Assembly (NCBI GenBank): GCA_017656505.1
Contig: JACDNU010000001.1
Span: 1 to 64,000 of the forward strand
Reading direction: 5' to 3'
DNA: 64,000 nt
From: Archaeoglobus sp.
GTDB lineage: Archaea > Halobacteriota > Archaeoglobi > Archaeoglobales > Archaeoglobaceae
The notes beneath the pieces are model-generated. The model was not told the origin of the DNA. It was given only the letters and a program-made list of their open reading frames with translations, and searched no databases. The position numbers and the translations under genes were made by a program. Position 1 is the stretch's first letter. The number at the start of each line of letters is the position of its first letter. This document shows positions 49,542 through 58,958 of the stretch, piece by piece.

Positions 49542-49712
49542 GCCTCATCATAAGATTCGGAGAATATAAACTTTGCCCCAATAAGTCCCAGAAAATCGAA
49601 ACGAGTGAATTTTCGTGTAATTCATTGTTATCCATTGTTCATTGTTATTATAATTCAGATTATCTGGATTTTTACCGTAACACTTATTTAGAACATTGAA
49701 CTTTAAATTATT

Positions 49713-49778
49713 GGGGTGCCGCCTGCAGTAACAGCTATTCCCGCCGTCACCGTAATAATAGCTATTATCTGGCACCCC
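49713..49778. repeat. structured intergenic element with nested inverted repeats
   Basis: GGGGTGCC (49713-49720) / GGCACCCC (49771-49778), enclosing AGCTATT (49733-49739) / AATAGCT (49757-49763). Confidence 0.5.
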
Positions 49779-49860
49779 TGGATTACTTATTTCAATTTAT
49801 TCCAATCTGATCTTGCCACCAAACAGTAACCATTTAATATTCATTGCTTGGTGATGGCCT

Positions 49861-50616
49861 ATGGTTAAAATCGCGATCTCAGGAAAAGGAGGGGTCGGAA
49901 AAACAACCCTTGCAGCGATGCTCGCTTACCTGTTTGCAAAAGATGGTTATACCGTAACAGCAATAGACTGCGATTCCTCAATAAATCTCCCAACAGTGCT
50001 AGGGGTGGAGAACATCAAGCCGATGTCCGAGCTCGAGGAAATAATCGAGGAAAGGGTAAAGGGACCCCTCGGAACCTTCAGATACAATCCGAAAGTTGAT
50101 GACATATTCGAAGAATACTCTGAAAAGAATGAGTTTGGTGTGAGAGTTCTCGCTTTGGGCACGATCGAAAAGGGAGGAGAGGGATGCTTCTGCCCGCAGA
50201 ACGCCTTTCTGAGGGCGATTTTGAGGCATGCCATATTCAAGAAGAAGGATGTCCTGCTTCTTGACATGGAAGCGGGGATTGAGCATCTCGGCAGGGGGAC
50301 TGCAAGAGGAGTTGATTTGCTGATTGCTGTGATAGAGCCAGGGATGAGATCTGTGGAGACGTTAAGGAGGATAGAGAAACTAGCTGCTGACATAGGTATT
50401 GAGAGAATCGCCGTTGTAATCAACAAGTACATCGATTCAGAGGGGGCAAAAAAGCTCATCGAAGAAATAGAAAGGGATGCCGAAATTCTAGGAAAGATCC
50501 CCTACAACCAGTGTTTCATCGAAGCCGACCTCGAAAACATCCCCCCTTACAAGCTCAACTGCGAGATCGAGGCATTTGAGAGAATAAAGAACAGAATTGT
50601 GGAGATAATCTCGTGA
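49861..50616 (+). CDS. CooC-like MinD/ParA-family ATPase (metallocenter maturation)
   Basis: ISGKGGVGKTTLAAMLAYLF deviant Walker A, LLLDMEAGIEHLGRGTARGVD, CFCPQN. Confidence 0.9.
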   Translation: MVKIAISGKGGVGKTTLAAMLAYLFAKDGYTVTAIDCDSSINLPTVLGVENIKPMSELEEIIEERVKGPLGTFRYNPKVDDIFEEYSEKNEFGVRVLALGTIEKGGEGCFCPQNAFLRAILRHAIFKKKDVLLLDMEAGIEHLGRGTARGVDLLIAVIEPGMRSVETLRRIEKLAADIGIERIAVVINKYIDSEGAKKLIEEIERDAEILGKIPYNQCFIEADLENIPPYKLNCEIEAFERIKNRIVEIIS

Positions 50617-50623
50617 AGCATGT

Positions 50624-51502
50624 CTAATTTACTAAAACTTTCAAAAGTATTGAGGCGAAAAAGATTGAACTAATAGCTGCATTTGAGTAAAAGAATGCGA
50701 GCTGTATTCTTTTTTCATCGTATCTTTTTCTGACAATGGCGTGTTCATAAAAAAGTAAAAATCCAATCAGAAGTATTCCAAGGATGAGAGACTCACCTTT
50801 AATTCTAAAGAGGAAAACAAAGGCCAAGATTATAAAAAAAACGACGTGATTTAGGGCAGCCATCAATCTAGCGGTTCTTTCTCCAAAATGCGCTCCTATC
50901 GAATGCAGACCCATTTTCCTGTCAAAATCAACATCTTGGAGAGCGTAAATCATGTCGAAGCCCGCCACCCAGAATACGAGAGCCAAGCCGATAAGAGATG
51001 GTACAAGTTCTGCCTCCAACGGATCTATCGAATTCGTTATCGCAATCCATCCTCCCAACGGAGCGAACGCCAAATTCAATCCGAGAACGTAGTGAGATAA
51101 GCAGGTGTATCTTTTTAGATACGGATAGATCCATGCGGTTAGTGCAGGAATTGGAGAGAGAAAGAAAGCCGTGAAGTTTATGAAGTAGGCTGAAAGGAAG
51201 TAAACTGCAAATCCAACAATCGCTATCCAGTAGCCTTCTTTCACCGAGATCTTGCCCGACGGAATGTGTCTATCCGCCGTTCTTGGATTTAAGGCATCTA
51301 TCTCCCTATCGATGATCCTGTTAAGGCTCATGGCAGCCGTTCTAAGACCGGTAAAAGCGAGAGTTATGAGAATGAGAAATTTTATCCCAAACCAACCGTT
51401 TGATGCAAGAAAAGCCCCAGCATAGGCAAAAGGAAGGGCAAAGAGAGTATGTTCTATTTTTATGAAGTCCAGATAATCTTTAAATTTTCTAATCCAGCTC
51501 AT
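50624..51502 (-). CDS. UbiA-family prenyltransferase (4-hydroxybenzoate/MqnP-like, probable menaquinone biosynthesis)
   Basis: NRIIDREIDALNPRTADRHIPSGKIS and DVDFDRKMGLHSIGAHFG motifs. Confidence 0.87.
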   Translation of the reverse strand: MSWIRKFKDYLDFIKIEHTLFALPFAYAGAFLASNGWFGIKFLILITLAFTGLRTAAMSLNRIIDREIDALNPRTADRHIPSGKISVKEGYWIAIVGFAVYFLSAYFINFTAFFLSPIPALTAWIYPYLKRYTCLSHYVLGLNLAFAPLGGWIAITNSIDPLEAELVPSLIGLALVFWVAGFDMIYALQDVDFDRKMGLHSIGAHFGERTARLMAALNHVVFFIILAFVFLFRIKGESLILGILLIGFLLFYEHAIVRKRYDEKRIQLAFFYSNAAISSIFFASILLKVLVN

Positions 51503-51673
51503 CCCTCCTGATTCGGCGGATTGGAATTAACCTTTTCGCTTTTAATCCAAATCAGATTGCCAAATTATCCGAATACTTAACTTTAATTCTGAATCTTAAA
51601 TCCTTTATTCCAAATCCTAAATTCTAAATTCTAAATCCCTAAATCTTAAATCTCTCCCCTACCAACAAGTTTC

Positions 51674-52546
51674 ATGTTTGAGAGCAAAGAAGATGCTGCT
51701 GTAGCAGCCTTACTCTCAATGCTTCTTGAAGTATCAGGGACACCAAAGGCAGGAAATGTTGATAGAGAGCATGATTTTACCGATTTAAAATACGAGCATT
51801 TTCTCGCTTCCGCTTCCTCAGCCTTTCCGACTTTTTTGGATGCAACGCAGCATGGAGCGGTGGGTGAGCTTATTTTAAAAGCAGTAAAAAACTCGATGAG
51901 ATGGCATAGGGCACAGAATGTCCACTTTGGCGCATTTCTTCTTCTAATTCCACTCCTAAAAGCTTGGGATGCAAGCGATGCTGAGGAGGCGGGTAAAAAA
52001 GCTACTATGGCACTCAAGAAAACAAGTTTCGAAGACTCACTGAACCTCCTAAAAGCTTTCAGGATTTCTCAAGCAAGAGTGATGGACGCTAAAGCGCTTA
52101 ATCTTCATTCTGAGGAAACAGAGAAGCAGATTAAAGATGAAAGAATAAACTTGTACGAGTGGATGGAGCTTGCACCTCAGGAAAATGTTATAGCGAAAGA
52201 GCTAACGTCGGGATATGAGCTTAGCGTGTGGAATTCTAAGAGGATTCTCGAGAATTTTGAGAAAAGCGGGAACATAAACTATTCGGTCGTGGTAAGCTAT
52301 CATTTTCTGCTCTCTAAAGTTAAAGATCCCCTCATAATTTCTAAGTTCGGAGATGCAGTTGCTGAGGGGGTTCGTGAAAGAACGGTTCAAATCTTAAAGG
52401 AATTAACTCAAGATCCCGATAAAGATATCCACATTCTCAGGAAATTCGATGAAAATCTGGTAAGGAAAGGAATAAATCCCGGCTCCGTAGCTGATCTAAC
52501 CATCTCTTCCATATATCTCGCCCTCCTTGAAGGGCTAAGGTTCTGA
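51674..52546 (+). CDS. triphosphoribosyl-dephospho-CoA synthase (CitG/MdcB) family protein
   Basis: SGTPKAGNVDREHDFTDLKYEHFLASASS; C-terminal NPGSVADLTISSIYLALLEG. Confidence 0.87.
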   Translation: MFESKEDAAVAALLSMLLEVSGTPKAGNVDREHDFTDLKYEHFLASASSAFPTFLDATQHGAVGELILKAVKNSMRWHRAQNVHFGAFLLLIPLLKAWDASDAEEAGKKATMALKKTSFEDSLNLLKAFRISQARVMDAKALNLHSEETEKQIKDERINLYEWMELAPQENVIAKELTSGYELSVWNSKRILENFEKSGNINYSVVVSYHFLLSKVKDPLIISKFGDAVAEGVRERTVQILKELTQDPDKDIHILRKFDENLVRKGINPGSVADLTISSIYLALLEGLRF

Positions 52547-52547
52547 G

Positions 52548-53150
52548 GTGATTATTGAGGTGATTGCTGTGGAAATTCAAAACCATAAATTGAGACTCGC
52601 AGATTTTGGGTTCCAGAACGGTATAAACGAGGTTATAGGAATAACGCAGGGAGAATGGATAAACACCGCCCCCCTCGGCTTGATCGTTGAAGATGCTGAG
52701 GCTGACAAAGCGAAAATCAGACTCTACTCCAATCATACTAGGAAGAATTTGGAGAGGGAAGGCGTTCTATGGGTTAACATTGTTCATGATCCGATTGTCT
52801 TTGCACTTGCATCCTTCGAGGATCTCGATGCTGAATGGTTTTCAAGCCTAAAGCCACCAATTCTGAAAAATTCGCTTGCATGGTGTAGAATGGAGGGAGA
52901 AGTCAAGGGAGCTTTCGCTCTGCTGCAACTTAAAGATGGAGAAGTTCTGCAGAGAGAAGTTAAAGCTGTAAACAGAGGATTTAACGCAGTTATAGAGGCT
53001 TTGGTTCATGCAACAAGATATGTTTCTCTAAAAAAGCCGGAGATGCTGGAGAAAGTTGAGTATTACATCGGAATAGCAGAGAAATGCGGTGGGGAAAGGG
53101 AAAGGGAGGCCATTGAGATAATAAAAAAGAACGTTGGACTTGAAATTTGA
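52548..53150 (+). CDS. DUF447 family protein
   Basis: NTAPLGLIVEDAEADKAKIRLYSNHTRKNLEREGVLWVNIVHDPIVFALASF. Confidence 0.82.
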   Translation: MIIEVIAVEIQNHKLRLADFGFQNGINEVIGITQGEWINTAPLGLIVEDAEADKAKIRLYSNHTRKNLEREGVLWVNIVHDPIVFALASFEDLDAEWFSSLKPPILKNSLAWCRMEGEVKGAFALLQLKDGEVLQREVKAVNRGFNAVIEALVHATRYVSLKKPEMLEKVEYYIGIAEKCGGEREREAIEIIKKNVGLEI

Positions 53151-53169
53151 AAAAGAAAATTTGAAAAGA

Positions 53170-54261
53170 CTACTTCTCGGTGTCTTTCTTGTAAGCCACA
53201 GTGAGATATTCCCCGGGAATGTTCTTTATCCTCTTCTTTTTCAGCTTTATCAACTTATCGATGACATCCGGGATTACATTTGAAAATTCCGCATATCTTT
53301 TTTCCCTTATATAATCAAGAATTTCTTTTCCAATCTCCGTTCTAACGACTACAGTCGAATAGCCGACTTTGCTCCCAACGCTGCCCACACTAACATCCGC
53401 TAACACATCTGTGAAGTCTGTACATCTCTCACAGCCATGAGGAACGATTTCATCCATCTCTTTAACTGGGAAGCTTATTTCAGAATCGGGCATGGTTGCA
53501 ATGAATTTTCCTCTGGTAATATCCATTTTAACGAGCTTCCTCATGTCCACGCCCTTTTTCTCAAGGTAAGCGCGAAGCTGATCGTAGTAGAAATTTTCCA
53601 TACAGAATAGCCCCACAACAAGTTTTACTTTATCCTTGAAAATCTTAAACTCCTTCTGGATTTTTCTCAATCCCGTTACGATGCATGGAGTACCAACAAC
53701 TCCGATACCTTTCTTAGTTACCCTTATCGCCTCTTTCAGCTCTGGAAGGACACTCGCATACGAATACTTCGTTCCACTAATCCTAGTATCCCTTAATTGC
53801 TCAACACTCCTTATGTGATAGATCTTTGGCCTCCATTCCTCATCCCTGCCAACGAAAATCGCTCTGTCTATGATTCCCATTTCAAGAGCTGATGCCATGA
53901 ACTCCGTAACCATAGCTCCATCCTGCCCCTTGAATCTCTTCGATTTCGCGGCGATAAGCTCGATGTACTCGCCCAAATCAGAGAGGGGAGTATATTCCCA
54001 GCGATGACATACCCGAAGGCAACCTTCGCAATCTATGCATCTCTCCTCCCAATCAGGAAAGTCTATTCCCCTGTCTGGCAGTGAAATTATGCCTTGAACG
54101 GGGCAGACAAAAGCACATGCAGAGCAGTGACTGCATAACCCAGTATCTATGACCCTTTTCTTTAGATCCATCCATGCTTTGTCTTTTATTCTCTTTTTTG
54201 GAATCCTTACTTTCCATTCCAGCGTTTCAACAGCCGCCGTATCGCTACTTGTATTGCTCAT
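53170..54261 (-). CDS. fqoF: F420H2:quinone oxidoreductase subunit F (F420-oxidising, FrhB-like)
   Basis: CSHCSACAFVCP and CIDCEGCLRVCH clusters, FrhB-like VVGTPCIVTGLRKIQ; last gene of fqo operon. Confidence 0.92.
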   Translation of the reverse strand: MSNTSSDTAAVETLEWKVRIPKKRIKDKAWMDLKKRVIDTGLCSHCSACAFVCPVQGIISLPDRGIDFPDWEERCIDCEGCLRVCHRWEYTPLSDLGEYIELIAAKSKRFKGQDGAMVTEFMASALEMGIIDRAIFVGRDEEWRPKIYHIRSVEQLRDTRISGTKYSYASVLPELKEAIRVTKKGIGVVGTPCIVTGLRKIQKEFKIFKDKVKLVVGLFCMENFYYDQLRAYLEKKGVDMRKLVKMDITRGKFIATMPDSEISFPVKEMDEIVPHGCERCTDFTDVLADVSVGSVGSKVGYSTVVVRTEIGKEILDYIREKRYAEFSNVIPDVIDKLIKLKKKRIKNIPGEYLTVAYKKDTEK

Positions 54262-54998
54262 GCCTTCTCCTCCCGTATCCTAACCAACTTCAACACGTGC
54301 ATCGGGCAGGATCGCACGCAGATTCCGCATCCATAGCATTTTTCTATGTCAATTCTTAAATGCCTTTCTTGGCCAATGGTTTCCCTCGTGATAGCTTCAA
54401 CTGGGCAGGAATGCTCGCAAATGCCGCATGCAATGCAGCTCTCAGGATCTATGCAAACGCTGTGCTCCTTAATCTCAACATGCGGCTCGATTTCAGGAAA
54501 CAGCTCGTCAAGCTCTTTTGATTTTTTAAGAATAATATCTCCATCCATCACATATTCAACCGTTACCTCTTCCTCTCTAACGATTTTTGGTGGTTTAACC
54601 ATCAGCTCTGTTGGTGTGTACATCTCCTCCAGATCTTTGTAAACAACGTCATGAATCTTCGTTGGTTTCAAAGCTGTAACAGGACAGGTGTCAATGCAAA
54701 AGTGGCAGAAGATGCATTTCGCATAATCAATGGATGGATAATACCGATTGTTACTCGCGAGCTCCATTTTTATCGCGTTAGCCGGGCAGACGAAGGAACA
54801 CTGCCAGCAGCTCTTACATCTTTCTGGCGAAAAGAGAATGTAGCCCCTGAAGTTGTCCGGAAGCTTCCTCCTTTCCCTCGGATACTCTATCGTAATCGTT
54901 CCCGGTTTGATAGCTTCCTTTGCTCCAGTAAACAAAGCGTCGAGATGGAGCTTAATGCTTTCAAGGGTTTTCAGCTTTGGGGTTTTGATTTTGATCAT
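54258..54998 (-). CDS. fqoI: F420H2:quinone oxidoreductase subunit I with four 4Fe-4S motifs
   Basis: CKSCWQCSFVCP, CIFCHFCIDTCP, CIACGICEHSCP, CYGCGICVRSCP; ORF-track start 55043, Met at 54998 preferred. Confidence 0.9.
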   Translation of the reverse strand: MIKIKTPKLKTLESIKLHLDALFTGAKEAIKPGTITIEYPRERRKLPDNFRGYILFSPERCKSCWQCSFVCPANAIKMELASNNRYYPSIDYAKCIFCHFCIDTCPVTALKPTKIHDVVYKDLEEMYTPTELMVKPPKIVREEEVTVEYVMDGDIILKKSKELDELFPEIEPHVEIKEHSVCIDPESCIACGICEHSCPVEAITRETIGQERHLRIDIEKCYGCGICVRSCPMHVLKLVRIREEKA

Positions 54999-55094
54999 TT
55001 TATCTTCCCCCTTGTTTCTGAATTTGCAACTTACTAATCTCACTCATTTTACTCATCTTACCCACCTTACCCATCTCCCACCTTACTCACTATC

Positions 55095-56240
55095 TTACCA
55101 CCCCAGTCCAAAGGCTATGTTGGCAACTATTCCAATAGCGAGCGAGAGCAACGAGATCTTCATGAGGGTATTCCAGCTAAGCCTCAAAGCCTGATCAAGC
55201 CTTAGCCTTGCATAAATCGATCTTAGGAAGGAGAGGAGAACCATGATCGCCATCGCTTTAACGAACAACCATAACACTCCCGAAAGATTGCCGAGCAACG
55301 GGATATCAGGGCCATTTCCACCACCGAGAAAGAGTACCGACATGAGCAGGGCAAGAATGTACATCTTCTCGTATGTGATCGTCATGACCAAGCCGAACAT
55401 GATTCCGCTGTACTCGACGAAGGGCCCGAAGGCAATTTCCTGATCTGCCTCGGGAATTTCAAAAGGCAGCCTCGAGGTTGCCATAACCGTTGTCAGGAAA
55501 AAGATGAAAGCGGCCACCGGATTCAAAAAGATGCCGGGGATGTTCTGCTTTTCAACGATTTCAACCATATCGGCGGTTCCGTAGAGGAGGATCATCGAAA
55601 TCACAGCGAGAATGAAGGGAATTTCGTATGCGAAGTACATGAAAGCCTCCCTGATCGTTCCGATATAAGCATACCTGCTATTCGATGCCCATCCAATGGC
55701 AACTATGAACACCGGTATGAGGGAGATAAGCGCAACAGCTATCGCCAACGAATAGGGGCTCTCTATCCCGACTATGCTTCCTGCAGGAATGAAAAGCAAG
55801 GGCAAGAGAACTGGGATGAAAATTAGGATGGGAAACTGGAGGAAGTATGGCTTGTGGGCATCGCGATGAACGATCACCTCTTGGAAGAAGTACCTCATGC
55901 CGTCGGCCAAAGCCTGAATTACTCCTCCTGCCTGCCTTAAGATTTCAACTGGCCCCTTCCTCCACTGGATTCTTGCTGTAAGCTTTCGCTCGAACCATAT
56001 TATGAAAAGCAGAACCGCCATCAAGGTTCCCAGTCCAGGGAAAATCAGTAAGGCGAACATCGGCTTCCAAAGAATCAAAGCTACTAAATAGCCAACGAAA
56101 GGCATGCTGAGCAATAAATCTATTATCGGCTGAATTAGAGGTATAGAGACCTGATTTTGTAGGAAATGTTGCATCGAAAGCAAGCTTAGCAATTCGTTTA
56201 ACAGTTCGTTTAACCCGCTTAACCCGTTTACATTCATCAC
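55095..56240 (-). CDS. fqoH: F420H2:quinone oxidoreductase subunit H (NuoH-like)
   Basis: IWFERKLTARIQWRKGP, RLPFEIPEADQEIAFGPFVEYSGIMFG. Confidence 0.94.
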   Translation of the reverse strand: MMNVNGLSGLNELLNELLSLLSMQHFLQNQVSIPLIQPIIDLLLSMPFVGYLVALILWKPMFALLIFPGLGTLMAVLLFIIWFERKLTARIQWRKGPVEILRQAGGVIQALADGMRYFFQEVIVHRDAHKPYFLQFPILIFIPVLLPLLFIPAGSIVGIESPYSLAIAVALISLIPVFIVAIGWASNSRYAYIGTIREAFMYFAYEIPFILAVISMILLYGTADMVEIVEKQNIPGIFLNPVAAFIFFLTTVMATSRLPFEIPEADQEIAFGPFVEYSGIMFGLVMTITYEKMYILALLMSVLFLGGGNGPDIPLLGNLSGVLWLFVKAMAIMVLLSFLRSIYARLRLDQALRLSWNTLMKISLLSLAIGIVANIAFGLGW

Positions 56241-57484
56241 CTATCAGCCTCCGGCGGGAAGTAACCGAAACTTCCGTAGATGGCTTGCAAGTCAGCCAGC
56301 CTTTCTCCCCTCAAAGCTTCCATGAATCCCTTCAAGTAGTACCAGCCCGGCGTGATTACCCTCGCTCTGTAAGGAACGTTCGATTCTCCATCACTAATGA
56401 TCGAGTAGAGCAGCGTCCCCCTCGAAGCTTCAGTTAGTGAAGTGAATTCTCCCAAAGGCAGGGTTAGCTCTCCGAAAACTCTGAAAAAGAACCCCCTTAT
56501 GTCGGCAGAAGCCACCTCAGCATACTCCTGCAAGATGTCCTCACTTATTACTTTTCCTTCCGGAATCCTTCTCAACTCGTTCACGGCCTGCCTTATTATC
56601 GAGATGCTTTGAGAGATCTCCTCAACTCTAACCAGAAATCTCGAATAGGAGTCTCCCTCATCGGAGACTGGAATTTCCCAGTTTAATGAGTCATAGACTT
56701 CATACGGCTCAACGGCTCTAAGATCGTATTCAACTCCGCTTGCCCTCAGGAAAGGCCCGACCAGTCCGAATCTTATCGCTTCCTCCCTGCTTAGAACCCC
56801 CACCTCTTTGAGCCTTTCTATTACTGTCGGGTTTTTAATGAAAATCTTCTCGAAGCTTTTTAGCCTTCTTTCGAGAACGAACGTTGTCTTCCTGACAAAT
56901 TCGAGAACGTTCCAAGGGACATCCCTTCTTATACCGCCCGGAATTATGAAGGAAGATGTGATTCTCGCTCCGCTTATTCTCGTTATAGCTTCAACAATGG
57001 GCTCTCTCAAAGCAAAGGGCCACATGAAACCGGTTGTGTGGCCGAGGAAGACAGCCAGAATTCCGGCATCGTATAAGTGGGTTCCTATTCTGCTCAACTC
57101 GGCCAGAATCACCCTTATGTACTTCGCCCTTTCTGGCACCTCAACATCCAGAGCTTTCTCCATCGCTCTCACATAGCCGAGAGTAACGTTTCCGGTGTCC
57201 ATTATCGCCGGCCTCTCGAAGAGCGGGATGTTTTGGATGTACAGCCTCGTCTCAGCCAGTTTCTCCATCGATCGATGGACGTAGCCAGGATCCGGAATGG
57301 CTTCGACTATCACATCACCTTTAATGCGAAGGATTATCCTCATGTGCCCGCTTCCAGGGTGCTGAGGGCCTACCAAAACGAGGTAGTCATCTCCCTTGTA
57401 TGCGTCTTCCAAAAACTTCTTCGGAACTGGAAGAAAGAGTTCCGTCGGAGGCTGAACTGGAACGTCAAGTACGATTTCCTCCAT
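56237..57484 (-). CDS. fqoD: F420H2:quinone oxidoreductase subunit D (NuoD-like)
   Basis: GPQHPGSGHMRIIL, DPGYVHRSMEKLAE, ISDGESNVPYRARVITPG. Confidence 0.95.
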   Translation of the reverse strand: MEEIVLDVPVQPPTELFLPVPKKFLEDAYKGDDYLVLVGPQHPGSGHMRIILRIKGDVIVEAIPDPGYVHRSMEKLAETRLYIQNIPLFERPAIMDTGNVTLGYVRAMEKALDVEVPERAKYIRVILAELSRIGTHLYDAGILAVFLGHTTGFMWPFALREPIVEAITRISGARITSSFIIPGGIRRDVPWNVLEFVRKTTFVLERRLKSFEKIFIKNPTVIERLKEVGVLSREEAIRFGLVGPFLRASGVEYDLRAVEPYEVYDSLNWEIPVSDEGDSYSRFLVRVEEISQSISIIRQAVNELRRIPEGKVISEDILQEYAEVASADIRGFFFRVFGELTLPLGEFTSLTEASRGTLLYSIISDGESNVPYRARVITPGWYYLKGFMEALRGERLADLQAIYGSFGYFPPEADR

Positions 57485-58558
57485 TCACTCCACCTCCGAG
57501 TAAATCTCTTCCCTAAGCTTCCTGTCTTTTCTAAGGGGGAATTCCGGCGTATCAGGAGCGAGGAGAAATCTTTCTCCCATCGCTGAATTTCCTTCAAACC
57601 AGACTCCGAAGAGGTCATACATCTCCCGCTCGAGGTAGTCTGCCGATGGCCAGAAAACTGCCAGGCTAGGAAATCTCGGATTGTTTCTCGGAATCCTTGC
57701 GAAGAGGTTTACAACTACCGGCATCAGTTCTTTTACGCTGTAGCTTGAGATCTGATACTCAACGATGAAACTATACTCATGTGGAATGTCGATCACGTTT
57801 ACATTCTTCACATGATCGAACCTTTTGCTCAGCTTGCTGGCTAACGCTACAACATCATCTTTCTCCGCCTGAATCGCTATTCTGTTTTTGTCTGTGATCG
57901 TTATTGATTTGTATAAGCCTTCAAGATCCGACTTCAATTCTGCGATCAGCTTCTTTCCAAAGCTCCAATCAACTTCTTTTGGAACATCAACCTTTATCGG
58001 GGGTGTTGGAGAGTAATGCTTTGGAGAAGGAGGCTTTAAAGGCTGTTCACCCCTCACGTTGATTTTCGAGAGGTCGTATTTCTCGAATTCGATTGTGTTT
58101 CTTGCTTCTCCGCTCACTATTTTCTCCTGCAAACTCCTTATCGCCCTAAGCAGAGCTTCAGGAGTTGGGGGGCAGCCAGGTATGAAGAAATCAACCGGAA
58201 CGACGTCAGAAGGCCTTACCATGTGGTAGCCATTCCAGAACAAACCGCCTTTAAGCCCACAAGCTCCCATTACTATAACGAATTTCGGCTCGGGCATCTG
58301 CTCGTAGGTTATTTTCAGCACTCTCGCCATCTTCCTCGTTATCGCTCCCTCAACAATGATCAGATTTGTTTGCCTTGCGATCCCATAATTTAAAGAGCCA
58401 AGCCTTTCACCATCGTATCCGCTTGCATAGGCGTGAGCTAACTCAACCCCGCAGCATGCCGTAACGAGATGGACCGGCCATAGACTCCACTTCGTACCCC
58501 ACTTTTTCAAAGGTGCCAGAGGCCCGGAATGAAGGAAATCCACGCTATCGTCACTCAT
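57485..58558 (-). CDS. fqoBC: F420H2:quinone oxidoreductase fused subunits B and C (NuoB-NuoC-like)
   Basis: VTACCGVELAHAYASGYDGERLG, FFIPGCPPTPEALLRAI, then NuoC-like YLEREMYDLFGVWFEG; start estimated. Confidence 0.93.
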   Translation of the reverse strand: MSDDSVDFLHSGPLAPLKKWGTKWSLWPVHLVTACCGVELAHAYASGYDGERLGSLNYGIARQTNLIIVEGAITRKMARVLKITYEQMPEPKFVIVMGACGLKGGLFWNGYHMVRPSDVVPVDFFIPGCPPTPEALLRAIRSLQEKIVSGEARNTIEFEKYDLSKINVRGEQPLKPPSPKHYSPTPPIKVDVPKEVDWSFGKKLIAELKSDLEGLYKSITITDKNRIAIQAEKDDVVALASKLSKRFDHVKNVNVIDIPHEYSFIVEYQISSYSVKELMPVVVNLFARIPRNNPRFPSLAVFWPSADYLEREMYDLFGVWFEGNSAMGERFLLAPDTPEFPLRKDRKLREEIYSEVE

Positions 58559-58919
58559 AAGCAACCCTCCTGTAAGCCATCTCAAGTGTAAGCATGTATC
58601 CGAAGTAAATTGCCGGGATGAAGGCTATTGCTGCAACTGCAAGCAGAATGAAAAAACTCAGCCCCGCAAAAACTGCCAATACCAAAAGGAGAATTATAAC
58701 AGGCTCGACGGCCATGAACATGTACATGTAGCCGAAGTACTGCATCGGTATTCTTTTCTTTGGATTTCTGATTGGAATGTTTCCAGCCTCATACCTCAAA
58801 ATCTTTATCTCCGACTTCTTATATCTCGGAAGAATCTTGGATAGAACAAGGATGGCTCCATCTATGACTAAACTTACTACGATCAGAGCTCCGATGATTA
58901 TGATGTTATCTCCTATCAT
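58551..58919 (-). CDS. fqoA: F420H2:quinone oxidoreductase subunit A (NuoA-like)
   Basis: YEAGNIPIRNPKKRIPMQYFGYMYMFMAVEPVIILL; operon position. Confidence 0.92.
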   Translation of the reverse strand: MIGDNIIIIGALIVVSLVIDGAILVLSKILPRYKKSEIKILRYEAGNIPIRNPKKRIPMQYFGYMYMFMAVEPVIILLLVLAVFAGLSFFILLAVAAIAFIPAIYFGYMLTLEMAYRRVAYE

Positions 58920-58958
58920 TTTCTTACCTCCTTAATCTTTACCACCTTAAGAACCTCC

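Noticed and set aside
49548-49775. 75-aa minus ORF over the structured element (MPDNSYYYGDGGNSCYC...)
   Set aside because: Asn/Tyr-rich AT-driven translation, no RBS or homology cue; likely non-coding.
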